This document shows positions 20,831 through 35,400 of a stretch of DNA of 64,000 bases, piece after piece. Below the pieces are notes generated by a model. The model searched no databases and had not been told where the DNA came from. It saw only the letters and a program-made list of their open reading frames with translations. The position numbers were made by a program, and so were the translations under genes. The stretch's first letter is position 1, and every line of letters begins with the position of its first letter. The stretch is from Nemania diffusa (Eukaryota; Ascomycota; Sordariomycetes; Xylariales; Xylariaceae), in assembly GCA_038501195.1 (NCBI GenBank), contig JBBPUQ010000002.1, forward strand, positions 5,161,001 to 5,225,000, given 5' to 3'.

Positions 20831-23462
20831 ATTTGCGATGGCGACAGGTTTGAGAGGCTGCAGTAGCGCACACCAGGAAGAGGGAGGGATGGGCGCAAAC
20901 CCTGCGATGCGATATGGAAGTCGACTCTATATCATGCTTCTAAGGCCAGTTAGAGTGAAGAGACGGAAGTATGTATCAACTATGTCGGATAAGCTCTGAG
21001 CGAGAGTTCGCGTTTGGGTTTCGGGAGAGTGTGTGCAGAAATGGTCGCGTGGTGGTAGTGCAGCTGTTGTGGCAAGCCAAGTCCCGAGGTCGCATTTGAT
21101 ACTTTGCTGTATGGAAGATGATAGGTAGGTGAAACAGGCATACAGAATATATGCAGCAGTGCCTAAGGTAGGTACGTAGTACATCTCGGGTGGGGGGTGT
21201 TTGATCTGTTTCATCCCGGGCTCTGGGCTGTCCCACTTAGGCGAGTTTAGCGTGTGCGGCTCAGTGACGTACATTAAGGTTCGCTGGACGTCAAGTGGTC
21301 CTATTAGGGCTGGATACATGTATGTCTCTGGCTCCTACTTGAGTTTTCAGATCTGAATAGTGTTATTTATTAAGCACAGCACAGAGTATGCACCGCTAAT
21401 TCTGTAATAGGATTCAAAAATTTGGTTTCCTCGCAGTCACTATTTCAAATTGCTTTGTTACTTTTCTATTGTGCAAGGGTTGGTAGTACCAATGCATGCT
21501 CTCAAGCAATAGTTAAGTTTGTAACATCTAGACAATCGTAGGCCTTTATGTCTTTAAAGCATTCGTATCGGACGGCTACCTAGGGACTAGCATCTATAAA
21601 ATTACCCCTTTTTATGCTAGCGCCTACAATAACTACTACATCACTACAAAGTAACAAGGAGCTTTCAATGCTATTCAAGATGGCTGATTACTAGGCCTTG
21701 CTCCCTAAAAACTTGTCTTCTCAACTTTTCACAACTTAAAAAACTAAGGTGGCAGTCTATGTCATTACAGTCAGAGATGCAGATGGAACATGCCAGGTCA
21801 AAGATACTAGGGAGATCCAGGCAACTCCTAATGATATAAGGGGAAAATGTACAGGAGGTCCAATAAAATAAGGCCAGGGCAGAGCTGAGCATAGGGGTTG
21901 ATGAAAACAGCACCGCAGGTCGCTACCGAAGACTATTTACAGAGGGGTGTGCGAATTATGCAGGTCTGAGATCTACCATGTAGGTAGTAACTCTAGTTTT
22001 CCGAGTTATCTGTTTGACCCTACCAGGATGGGTGTCTCGAGTATCTTGTGATTCTTCTGTAAACTATTCATCTTGAAAAATCTCCTCTACAGTAGGCCGG
22101 TCTCGGGGGCCTAGTTTTAGGATCACCTAATGAATTCGACATCGGCTAGTGGAAGCTCCTTTGTCGACCAACGTTGAGGTGGTCTTTGCGGAGGTCCCTG
22201 CCGATTTAAGAAGAGAACTACATTGAACGCATCCAGGCTAATAATGTCGACAATCGACAGCGTGAATGGTCCCAATGAGCTGCACATTTGCTTTAGAGCG
22301 GTGAACTCGTAGCCATAGTCTTCTAGCTTAATCCCTTCCCTTCCCAACCGGGATCAAAATGGTGATGACCACCACGGTGCACAAGGCTGAGGATTTGAGC
22401 ATATGTGAGTTAAATAAGAGAACAGAATATACTAAGGATAAGGAACGTACTGTATTTCCGGATGACCACACATCTGTTATCTTCCCTAGGAAAGTCGTAA
22501 CATAGCTTCTAGGCTACGTGTAAAGGCAGCACTAATAGTGCGACCCTCTGAGAAGCTCGAGTCTTGCGACACAAAGCACCCGCCCGTGGGGCTCTTTCGA
22601 CGAAGGGTATTGAATAGCAATGTGTTAGCTATTGATGTTGTAAGTAGTATAGAGGCAATCAACTACCCAGAGGGCCCAGAGGGACAGCCCTCTTTTTGGC
22701 CCAAGCTGGAACTTGAGTGTTAATTGTATTATATAATAGCGTTGTAGTAAAGCAATAACCCATTTTTCTGGATACTACACGGCCAAAATTATCGTGACTT
22801 AGACAACTACATAGAAATTATAGTACAGTATTTGTTCTGTCTCTATTGTAACAATGCTGCACTACTATCCCAAGGTAGGTATTGATTATAAAGTCGTATT
22901 CCCTCCCTATAGCACCTTGGCTTAAAGAGAGCCGGGCACAAGTAAGCAATCTCTAGCGAATTAGATACCGTTTTAATTTGGTATCTACTTTCTCATAAAT
23001 CCTTATTCTCGAGCCTCAAGAGAGACTGACAATCAACTAAATCCAGCAAAAGTGGCGGCTACGCTAAACCTAATTGGGTTGCGGCACGGATATTTAGTAA
23101 AAACTACGCAATACTGACTCGGATAGAACCTCACTGTGACAGGTCAAGCACAAGCAAGCAAGCCCCCAACCAAAAGGCGCAGCCGACACAGCAGCAACAC
23201 CAACAACCAATTCGTCTGCGACTTCTACCCAACCCCAATGCCATGAAACGGGCACGGCGGGCTTCGCTCTAAGGTACCGCAAACACCTGAACCCCCGCCT
23301 TGCATGGCAGCAATTGCCTCTGCCCCAATCCACGCCTAACCGAGGTAGCTGCCATGTATGCAATTCTGCTAACACCGTAATGTACAGCTTCCTTCCTCCC
23401 TTCCCTTCTACTCCGGCGCGCGCGTGTGCGCCGGCACGAGACGACTCGAGACAAGACGAATA
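20831..23462. other. 2.6-kb gene-poor gap
   Basis: The left end is the PP4 promoter. The rest is AT-rich with only short frames. 22347-22123 (minus) has a vaguely protein-like sequence without a recognisable domain, and nothing else could be supported. Confidence 0.4.
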
Positions 23463-23909
23463 ATGCCACCGCACCTCCACCCCCGCTCGCGCATGACCTC
23501 GTCCCTCTTCGCCACCACCGTCGCCGCCAGCTTCCTCGTCGTCGGCCTGCCTCACCTCCTCCCCTGCCCCGCGCCCCGCGTGACGTACGCAGATTCCTCT
23601 GCCTCGCCCGACGGCAGCGGGCGGCGGCGTCCTCGGCGGCGGTCGTCGCAGCAGACTGCCGAGGTCAGGGACGGCATCGCCCAGTTCGAGGGCGCGGCAA
23701 ATGATGGCAGCAAGAGTGGCGGAGAGGCGGGACAGTCGCCCATGACGAGCACGGCGCCGAGGGGCAAGAGGGAGTGTCCGGTGCCGAAGCCTTCCGGGGT
23801 GATAGGCGAGCTGATAGGCTTTAAGAAAGAGGAGCATGGTAGCAAGAGTACGAGCAGGTCGGCGCCGGGAAATGCCGCCGAGAATATACAAGACGGCAAT
23901 GACCGGTGA
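23463..23909 (+). CDS. Small conserved-looking single-pass membrane protein
   Basis: A 148-residue frame, markedly GC-richer than its surroundings, starting at the ATG at 23463. It begins MPPHLHPRSRMTSSLFATTV, with one hydrophobic segment (about residues 13-32) that could be a membrane anchor or mitochondrial signal. A Cys-Pro pair, an Arg-rich low-complexity stretch and a C-terminal CPVPKPSGVIGELIGFK block follow. I believe short fungal proteins of this pattern exist but cannot name a function. The base composition contrast and the Met-basic-hydrophobic start support a real gene. It could instead start at the downstream Met (residue 11). Confidence 0.55.
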   Translation: MPPHLHPRSRMTSSLFATTVAASFLVVGLPHLLPCPAPRVTYADSSASPDGSGRRRPRRRSSQQTAEVRDGIAQFEGAANDGSKSGGEAGQSPMTSTAPRGKRECPVPKPSGVIGELIGFKKEEHGSKSTSRSAPGNAAENIQDGNDR

Positions 23910-24681
23910 CAACGATTTGGAGTCATACAGTTCCGGTCTTAGAGTGTATATCATTGTATGAAAGACATCTACACAGAGTTGATCACCCCGATATCTTCTC
24001 TCTCAAGTCTACGAGCACAATGCATAGCATGGATTCTAAACAGGCTTCTGATAAAAGAGGAACAAGACACTGTACCAATTGCCATCTAACTAAGGATTAA
24101 TATCACTAGGAATAGGAAGCAGTCCTTCTATTCATCAACTCATTGTAAACCTGCAGTACCTGTCCAATTTTAGACTGCTGCGAAATGCAGTTCCCCGAGG
24201 GATACAGGTGATTGATAGCTTGATCAAATCGAAACTTTTCTTTGCCCCTTCCCATATACTATAGGTGCGGTGCCTGCACATAGTCAATCCGCCAACTCCC
24301 GTGAATTTTCCACATTCCTCCCGGTCTACATTGGGACATGCAAAATCATCCGGGCATCATCGTCAAAGAAAAGTACCGCCCAGCCACAGATCTGGTCATG
24401 GACGACACGTACAAACCCTCTGGGCCATCGCCATCGCATCCGCATTGCCCCGCCCTTTTATTATTAAGAAACAACTCGCGGTCCTCGAGTGTGCCTATCC
24501 GATCCATTGGATCTAAATGCCCCAGCAAAGAGAGGAAAGAGAAGCAGCGTGAAAAATCGTAAGCATAGTAATAATAGTACAAGGGTTATTCGCTGTTTGC
24601 TCGAAAGACTGGCCACGTAAGGCGGAAGAGGACGGCAGATACAAGGAAACTTAAGAACTATCATCGCATAACGGCGCAACA
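23910..24681. other. Intergenic, no gene seen
   Basis: Convergent flank between the small plus-strand gene and the minus-strand GATA factor; nothing beyond short shadow frames. Confidence 0.4.
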
Positions 24682-25710
24682 TCATGACCCAGCCTGCAAG
24701 ATAGTGGCCAGGTGTTCGGCTTCATCATGAGTATGATCCTCGAGCTTCGGCCTCTTGGCTACCGGCTCATCGGATTCCATTGCGCTCATATGATTCTTGA
24801 GCTCTTGTAGTTCCTGCTCCATGTCATCTAGTCGGCGCTTGAGGCTGTTCTCCCTTCTATGGCTGTCGTCTAGCTGGCGTTGGATCTCTTCACGGTGGGC
24901 GCGCTCGGTAGCGGCTTCCTTAGCTGACATCTCAGCCGAATGGCGGTAGTTATCCGCGGTTTGGTTATCCTGCTCGAGCTGCTGCAGCCGTCCCCGATAT
25001 AGTTCGTTGATAAGGTCTAGTTCGCTGACCCGGGTTTTAAGACTCGAGTTCGCAGCAATGAGCTGTTCGTGAGTCTGAGGAGCGTCGAGGGATTGTTGTT
25101 GGTCGCCGTTGGGCGGAGATGGGGCCCGGCCAGGAGAGGCGCCAGGCATGGGATAATGGAGGCCGTCATGTTGGAAATGTTCCATGGGTTGGAAAGCTGC
25201 GAGACTCGGGTCGTAAACATTGGGGGTCGCAGTGCGGGAAACAGGCGAGTCGGCAGCGCCATGACCATTGGCAGCTTTCTGCTGGGTCGCTCGGACAGCA
25301 GCGAGGGCAGCGGCAGTGGCAGCAGCGTTTGCGGCATCATGACTCTGGAAACCACCCCCATTGGAAGCAGGGAGGCTCTGCTAAGACGGGGGTTAGAGAA
25401 CGACGAGAGGAATGCAGGAAGCATCATATGGCGGGGAGGAACTGACCTTCTTCTTCTGCATATCCGGTCGCATTGTCTTGACGCGATTGCGACTCTTGAT
25501 CACGTCTGTCTTCAGTGATATTGGTCGCGGGCGGCCATGCAGCTTGAGGAACAGGCCGCAGGCATTGCAGAGCACAGAACCCATCTCGTCGCGACGCCAT
25601 AGTGGCGTGGTAGATGTGCTACAGTTCTGGCATGTTGGCTGTGTTGGTGGCACATCACCGTTAGCATTGGCAGGATGTGCTGCAGAAGCAGTGGGATGTG
25701 AGGCCATCAT
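24682..25710 (-). CDS. areB: GATA zinc-finger transcription factor, AreB/ASD-4/NreB type
   Basis: Two exons: 25710-25447 and 25380-24682, intron 25446-25381 (GTCAGT donor, CTAACC branch, TAG acceptor). The start is the first ATG in the frame (25710). A single GATA finger near the N-terminus reads [18 protein letters not shown], then [17 protein letters not shown] and [12 protein letters not shown]. The C-terminal half is an Ala/Gln-rich linker, then a long coiled coil beginning near [15 protein letters not shown] (leucine zipper). Finger plus zipper is the layout of AreB/NreB and Neurospora ASD-4. AreB and NreB are negative regulators of nitrogen metabolism, while ASD-4 acts in ascus and ascospore development. 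In Aspergillus, areB makes several proteins from alternative 5' exons, so an upstream exon in the 26.2-27.3 kb interval is possible but not shown here. Confidence 0.9.
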
Positions 25711-25739
25711 CTTGATGGCGGGCAACCGACGGCGCAAGT

Positions 25740-26230
25740 CGGATAAGGGAAATCAGATAGGTTGATTATCAGTAGGACGCAGTTGGGATGATAGATTGAT
25801 AGGGACGATTAGATATGATAAAAAATTTGGGAGGTGGGAACTGGAGGGAGGGAAAAGCCTAGCCCACTCAGGCGCATGTGGGACTTGCTGATAAGAGTTC
25901 AAAAGTTGTCCGGGTCTGCGATTGGCTCAGGATGTACTGTACACTGTACCGGCCCTTGCCCAGCCGACAGTGTACCGGAACACAGTCGGCACTGTGCACC
26001 TAGAACGGGTGCGAACGCTAGCGGTCTGAAAGGATGAAAAGATAACCAAAGAGATACCCAGATACGCCCCAACTTAAGTTGACTTATCGGGCAGGCGCTT
26101 GCCTAGTTCCATCCCATTACATAGATTTGGTATTAAGCCGCAAGATAACATAGAATTAAGCAACTTCGCTATAATGGGGGCTGGGTTGAGATAAGGTATT
26201 GTGATATGGAAAGGGAGATAACACAGGGGC
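25740..26230. promoter_or_regulatory. Cluster of GATA motifs upstream of the GATA factor gene
   Basis: At least a dozen GATA or TATC tetramers lie within about 490 bp, for example at 25742, 25756, 25767, 25790, 25812, 25817, near 25877 (GATAAG), 26041 and in the following 150 bp. About four would be expected by chance. Auto- or cross-regulation by GATA factors is known for nitrogen regulators and is the likely reading; binding is not shown. Confidence 0.5.
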
Positions 26231-28726
26231 AAACGAATAAACTACCAATTTTTTACACATACCAAGTTACCAGATGGTGTTGGCGCGTGTGCCGCTGGCG
26301 ATGAAGCGATATGGTTGTTCATTGTGACTGGTATGGGTGTAACAATCGGCATCTGCATCGGTGGTGCTGGCATCGGAGTTTGAATTGGGGCTGGGGCTGG
26401 GTCCTGGCCCTGGCCCTGGCTCTGGCTCTGGCTCTGGCTCTGGCCCTGGCTTGGGGTCGTGGTCGCCTCTACAATCGCAGCCTGTGTATAAGTGGTAAAC
26501 TGGGTTGGTGGCGATACCGGTGCCAGGGCGGGTATAGGTGTTGTAGCTGTAGTAGTCGGTGGCAGTTGCAGTTCCTGTTCTTGAACCTGAGGCTCTTGTA
26601 CCGGTGTCAGCTCTGTTGGCGGCGGAGGTGTCGTGCTCGCAGGCTCTGGAGGGGTTGCCGTTCTGTTTATAAGATCTGTTTAGTATCCAAAGCGAACTAC
26701 TGAGCATGTGCAATGCGTGAAGGAGAGAGACAGGGCGTTGTGTGGTAGTTGCTCAGTGAAGCATGGGCCAGGATTAGTAACTATTCCAAGCCCAGCAATG
26801 CACCATTGTGAGAGGAAGTGGTAGCATCAACAGCGGAGATGTCATTGAATGGATGAATGAATTGAGTGAATGGGTGTGATAGTGGGACATGGCGCAAATG
26901 GTTGTCACAGCTCGCCCTGAGATTACCTGTGCCCATCTCCCGTCGCAATGCAAACGGCTGCCCTGCCCTATTGCTCGCGCATGAAACCCCCATGCCAACA
27001 ATGCCTGTCAAGCACTCTTACATTGTGCATTGAGATTGTATTGTTGCACAGGCGGCTTCTTCAATTTCGTGGAGGTATTTGTTGATTATACTCGAGTTCG
27101 AAAGGGCTACTTGTACTCACTTTAATTGTGGTGAACTCGTAGCGCTACCGGCCATTGTTATGAGGGCGGGAAGCTGAGCGATTGCAGCAGATGCAGCTGT
27201 AGACGCCGAGTTCGGTTGTGATATAGCCTCAAGGGCCGCTGCTAAGGGTGTCGTGGCCCTCTCTTCCTCCATCATTGATTGGACTGGTAGTGTTGCAGCT
27301 AGCAATATGCTGTCGCTGGTGATGGCATTAACCGTAGGCGAAAGTATCGGTTCGTAGCAGCTTCAGCTTTGACGACGCGATTTGCCAATGCTCCAGGAAT
27401 CGCTCAAGTCAATCAGGACAGCGCAAGCAGAACTCCCTGCTATGTTTGCGACCAGTGCTGCTGAGGATTACGATCAAAGGCCAAGTCTGGTAGTGTATTA
27501 CGTGTTGTGAAAAAGTATTCGTAGTCAGCCGGTGGCTAATTTGAATCGTGGGCTCGTGCTTGATTGTATGTATTTCGTAGGCAGTTGTAGGCGGTTGTGT
27601 TGAAAGAAGCAGGGAGGATCGCCTTGGTTAGAGACTCGCGATCACATAACCCGATGGTCCTAAGCAACACAGAGTTTTCTGGGGAAGCGGATTACCTAAT
27701 GACGTGAATGTGGTAGAAGGAAGTTTGTTGATAGGGAGGTAAAGACTGGACGGTGGTAGTACGAGGTATTTGAATTTTTTTTCCTGCCTACCTGTCTCCT
27801 AGAATACATTGTACAGTACACAGTCAGTACTTTGACTTGCCTGCCTCTCCAATCGCGCTGTCGAATCATGAATGCTGTATACCCTATCCGTCAGCCAATC
27901 AGCCCCTGAGACACGGTACCTTCAATTTTTTATCTCTTTTTTAAGAGGCCGATCTAACCAGCTTGGCAATCGCCTTGTCACGTCGCCCGATTGGCCGTCA
28001 CCCAGCCTTATTACACACTAGGATAAGTACATGTAACGAGGTAGGTACATATTTATCAGAGGTAGCCACAGTAGCTACAGTAGGTACCTGCCTGTGTTCA
28101 TAGGTACATAGAGGTACTCAGTAAGAGTTGATTCAAATCAGCCTCAAATAGTGCTATAAGTCCTTGCTATGTACCTTATGTAGGTACAGTTCTATTCTCA
28201 CTGCTATATACTTCGCGCTAATTAGTATCAAATCTCACCGCATTCTTTCCTTGGGGTTCCTTGGGCCTCCTTCCTCAGGTCTAGAGAGCGCTCCTATAGT
28301 ACTTAAAAGCTAAGACAGAAACTAAATTGAAGCACAATTATGAGAAGGGTAGATAATCCAGAGAAAAGAGCAGGTAAATGTACTTAAATACACATACTCT
28401 TGAGGTACAGCATTAATACCCACTTTCTCTTGGCACACCTACCTACATATCTTTTGGTAGCCGGGCTGGTTTACGAGTGGTGGCAGCTGGCAAAGTATGG
28501 GGCACTACCTACCGACTAGTAGATGCAAACTGCAGATTTAGCGTCACTCTTCATTTACCACTTCGACTCTTAAAATTTCAATGTTGCGACTGTAATCAAC
28601 CTCACCCAATACGTCTTGGAGCGCCAGCGAACTTATAATTAGATCTTACGTCTTCACCTAAAACGATAACCTCAACACCTATACACTACATACCCGTCGT
28701 CTTCGTTTAGGCTAAGCACGTGCAAT
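26231..28726. other. 2.5-kb gap, possible long 5' leader of the GATA gene
   Basis: No complete gene recognised. A minus-strand frame at 27305-27117 (Ala/Ser-rich, ending before a GTGAGT-type donor) could be an upstream exon of the GATA-factor gene. The minus-strand frame 26713-26267 is built largely from a simple repeat and is doubtful. The right end (about 28100-28726) is the KRR1 promoter. Confidence 0.35.
26391..26456. repeat. Hexamer simple repeat (tggctc/tggccc)
   Basis: About nine imperfect 6-bp units in a row (tggccc and tggctc). On the minus strand they would read as alternating Pro-Glu and Pro-Gly. It is flanked by gggctg units. Likely slippage-derived. Confidence 0.8.
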
Positions 28727-31360
<2,634 letters not shown>

Positions 31361-32456
31361 TGGGCCTTTTGAGGCAACTAATTAATGGGCATTTCCAAGA
31401 CAGCTTGTCCGGAACTAACGGGTTGCGTCAATGTTGGAGGGATCTGTGTGCTCTAACCGGAGATGCGTCGACGTTACCAAGATAACCAGCCGAAGTATGT
31501 CGGATCGCGTCTATCGAGCACGAAGATAGGGACGAACGGATAGACAGAAGGAGCTTTGGCATGTTACTTCATATTGTTTCGTCTCCAGTACCACCCGCAA
31601 ACTATGACTACCAAGATTGTTCAGCATGGAGTTGGTATAAAAGGCGGATGACACGCAGGTATTTGGGAAAGTGTAGTTATAGGTGAAAAATTCAAGGCAC
31701 TATGCGTAGTGGCTTAATATAATATATCTGGGTGTAAACAATTGCGAGCAGTCTAAAACAAGGCTATTTGCGGTTTATGGATGAGCTAAACGCTGTCGTT
31801 TGGAGATCACCTACCTGGCGTTTATCGCTCGATACTTGTAGTTTTGCCGAATCTGTCATTAAACGCTCCTTACTAAATTATATGGTTCGAACATCATAAG
31901 CGTAGCGGGGCAAAGGTCAGATTTATAACGTATAACCGGATTATCTAGTCGCGAAACCCATTCCCTGGTAAGAAGAAGATTCACAGCTGCGTCAATTTTG
32001 GTATCATAGTAGCGTACTAGGACCAGCACACACGGTAGTATATCAACCCGGACAACGTCCCCTCCTACCACGTACGGCCATACTCACTAGAGAATTCGGG
32101 ATCCCGTCTTCTCCCCCATAGATGAATAAGATTAAGGCGGAAATTTCAAGGCCCGAGGCCTAGGTATATGTCTTGACTCTCCGCCTCTTTGACATACATG
32201 CATTAATCGTCACTAGTTTGCAACCAGAGCTCGCATAGTCATGATCCTAGATTACCGCTGCTAGTCTTAGCCCAACAGAAAATACCTAAACGCCCAGTAT
32301 CTCGTTTCGTTTAGTCTACCCTTAAAATCATTACATGTTGGTATCAAGAGTCATTGCAGTATTCCTCTCGGCCTTCTCTCGTAGAAGACATTTCGCGCTT
32401 CAGAATTGCCTTGAAGTTATAAAGTGCATCCCGCCTTTGTTCGCTTCGATCATCAA
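31361..32456. other. Convergent 3' region between KRR1 and ENP1
   Basis: About 1.1 kb, AT-rich, no gene recognised. Short frames such as 31859-32071 (minus) have no support. Confidence 0.45.
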
Positions 32457-35400
32457 TTAATCAATCAACATGGTGTCGTCTCCGTCCAACGCAGGGCCCT
32501 CTGGCTCAGCAACAACGCCTCTCCCGCGGCCTGCTAACAACTCCCTTCTAATCTCTGGCCCAATCTTAGAATGGCCATGAGACAGGAGCAGATCTAGCAG
32601 AAGTTCACGCTGTGTAGATATGTTGAGTTAGTAGCTACTACTGTCATAAGAGTACACTTAGGCTATAGTGATATGCAGGAGTAACGAGAGTAGCAAATTT
32701 CTGAGAAAGAAACAGAACTCCTTTTTTGTGCCAAAACGTAAGCAGGAAAAAAAAATCCTTTGGATAACTAACCTGGTCTTCAGTTATTTCATTCTTATAC
32801 CGTACTGCGAATGACAGTACTGCATGGTGGGTTAGCTTATACCGAGGCATCACAAAAAAACTAGATTATTATATCTAGTCAGGTTTGAAACTCACGTGTC
32901 TGATGCCATATTACTGGCAATTTTGCTTGTGTTGCAGCACGTTCCCCCGTTTTCATAACGTCGGCCTCCGTCACAGATGCGGGGTCAGTGTTGCGAAACC
33001 GTAAGAAGTGGAAGACTAAAGCATCAACCACCTGCCACCTGATTGTTTCGTCTTTATTAGCCCGTGTTATACATATGATGAAATACCAGGAATCGCGAAG
33101 TGCTCGAAAACTTACGGTAAAGCGTAGCGCTTGTCTAATAGAGTTTTTATGAAGACATTTGTAGCTCCACCGCCTCTGCTTTAGGTTAGCCACTGCTAGA
33201 ATTCTGGAGAATGAATTTGAATGATCCATTCCAAAAATGTGTTTAAACCCAGAAGACACATACTCTGTTCCAGCAGACGCCTGGCGTGCAGCAATCTAGA
33301 AAGAAATCAGTATCATTTCTCATAACTATATAGGAAGCAACTTACATCGCACAAGCCTTTTAAAGCAGCACCGCTATGCAGTACTACAGCAGAACAACGT
33401 TAATTAGAACGTCCAATAACTTCCTATTGGTCATCTTGTGGTGAGTGTATATTGCTAACCTGGTATAGACACACGGCTTTACATGGTCAGCAAAGTTAGC
33501 ATATGCTCGTTTAGTCAGATCCCAGCGGCATTTAGGAATTATAGACATCCCATAGGAAAGTGAGGTAAAAAGGGGCTTCCTTCTACAAAAACAAACTAAA
33601 TGTAACGGTATAGATTTATATATCACTCACCTAAGAACAGCAGAAATTATGTGTGCTTGCCTTAGCGTCGCACCACTCTCAACAAGACTAAATTCAACGC
33701 GAAGAGTCAGCGATTTCAATCTAAACAGAATCTCAGAGAATTCTCGAAGTATTCCCAACTCCCCAAATCTAGGAGAAGCTCTAATGAGATGAGAGATGGT
33801 TGGTATCACTCACGGGAAAAGCACGCCCTTAAAGAAAGCGGCACTTTTGTATAGCGACTTTCGGAGGGCATCGAACAGATGGACATTGAGCTTTTTGGTC
33901 TAGAAATTATTGAAGTTAGTTATTTGATTAGCAACCATGAGAGCAATGGACTTACCTCCGCTATATCGTCGCACACGCGTTCCAACAGTACCATGTTTAA
34001 AAATTGTCTAGCAACAGCGGGAGAGTGTGAAATCCATATCTTCGTAGCAGCCAGTACAGCGTTAGGTGTCCAGCTATAGCATTATATGTTAGCTCTGATA
34101 TATAAAGGTATAGAAATGAGCAAAAGAGTTGTTGTTTAGGCAGGCAAGCATGTCGTGGATACTTACTTTTCGGGCTTTGTCAACTGTATAATGTCTTCCC
34201 ACTATTGGAAATTTTCATCAGTCAAAGGTTCACAGAACGGGCATAATTATTGCGGATTTTCGAGGGGTTTTGTCTCAAGACGACCGACTGAACCGATAGT
34301 TGCTAAAGTGCTAGAAGACGAACAGCTAAAGCGAGTAATTCTCAACTTCATCGCATGTCTACCACACTACCGTTACAGCTAGTATGCGATCTTGCAGGCC
34401 ACAAGAGAAAGGAAATATTTATAAAGCCATGTTACAGCTACACTAGCCTAGCGGTAATTCTAGGGGCGACGTATGTTGGGGGGAAAGGGCAAGAATACGA
34501 AAGAGCAAAGAGACAGCAATTGCTTACGTGTGGGACAGTCGGTAAAATTTTGAATGCTTTAGGCAGTTTTCCAGACTTGTAACGGGATAAAAAGAGCCCC
34601 TATGTGATCAGATCATGTTAGTCGATGTTCGTCGAGCTCTGCCTCTTCAGCTGTGCCAAGGCTGCTGCGGCCCTCCACTACACAATATCCGACTAGAAGG
34701 TCGAAACTCACTACGGAGGTATTAGCGTTTAACTTAATATGTTACGTAGAAATCAAATCTAAGGGACTAAGCATAGAATATCTTGGACGCACCAATTTTC
34801 GTATATACCTCGATCACTTTTGGCGAGAATTCAAAGTCCTCATCAGGAATGGCTTCTTGTCTGTCTTCTCCGGCTTCGTGAGCGGCGATTCGGGCTAGCT
34901 ATAAGAGACTGATAGTTAGAAATCGCTACTGGTGGCAAAGGCTAGAGGGATTCTTCGGGGCCGTCGAAAGCGTGCAAAGGTATAGAAAACTGGAGCAAGA
35001 GTCTTGCAGGTTCGAAAAGGAAGCAACTCTAGTATACATACAATCTATGAGAATATCGTTAGTCGTGCTAGAGAATATAGATATACTGTTAGTCTCTACT
35101 CACCAAATCCGCAAGATTAGTACCCGTGCCCTCGCCTTCCTCCATTGGCTCCTGTGTAGTTCCAGCCGCCGCCCATGGCCCTTCGGTGAGCAAGGGATCG
35201 TCGAAATCGGGGGGTAGGAATTGTTGAAAAGTTTGGAGATCGTCCGGGTCGACATCTATGTGCTCAATTATCTCATCGTCATCGCCCTCATCTGCCCAAA
35301 TCTCGTCCTCGTCGTATGCTTGTCCTCCGTCGTCGTATCTCGAGTCGAAGCCGAAGGAGGTGGCAGCGGCGGCTTCGGCCCTGCGCACGGGAGCGTCCTC

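Noticed and set aside
26267..26713. Pro/Glu/Gly-rich minus-strand frame as a secreted or structural protein
   Set aside because: Mostly translation of a hexamer simple repeat; no start context or splice support.
32471..32580. Plus-strand ATG frame starting MVSSPSNAG as the start of a new gene
   Set aside because: It is the complement of the last ENP1 exon and stops after about 36 codons.
33384..33626. Minus-strand frames at 33384-33626 and 33627-33809 as separate small genes
   Set aside because: They are read-through of ENP1 exons into introns; only short parts of each are coding.
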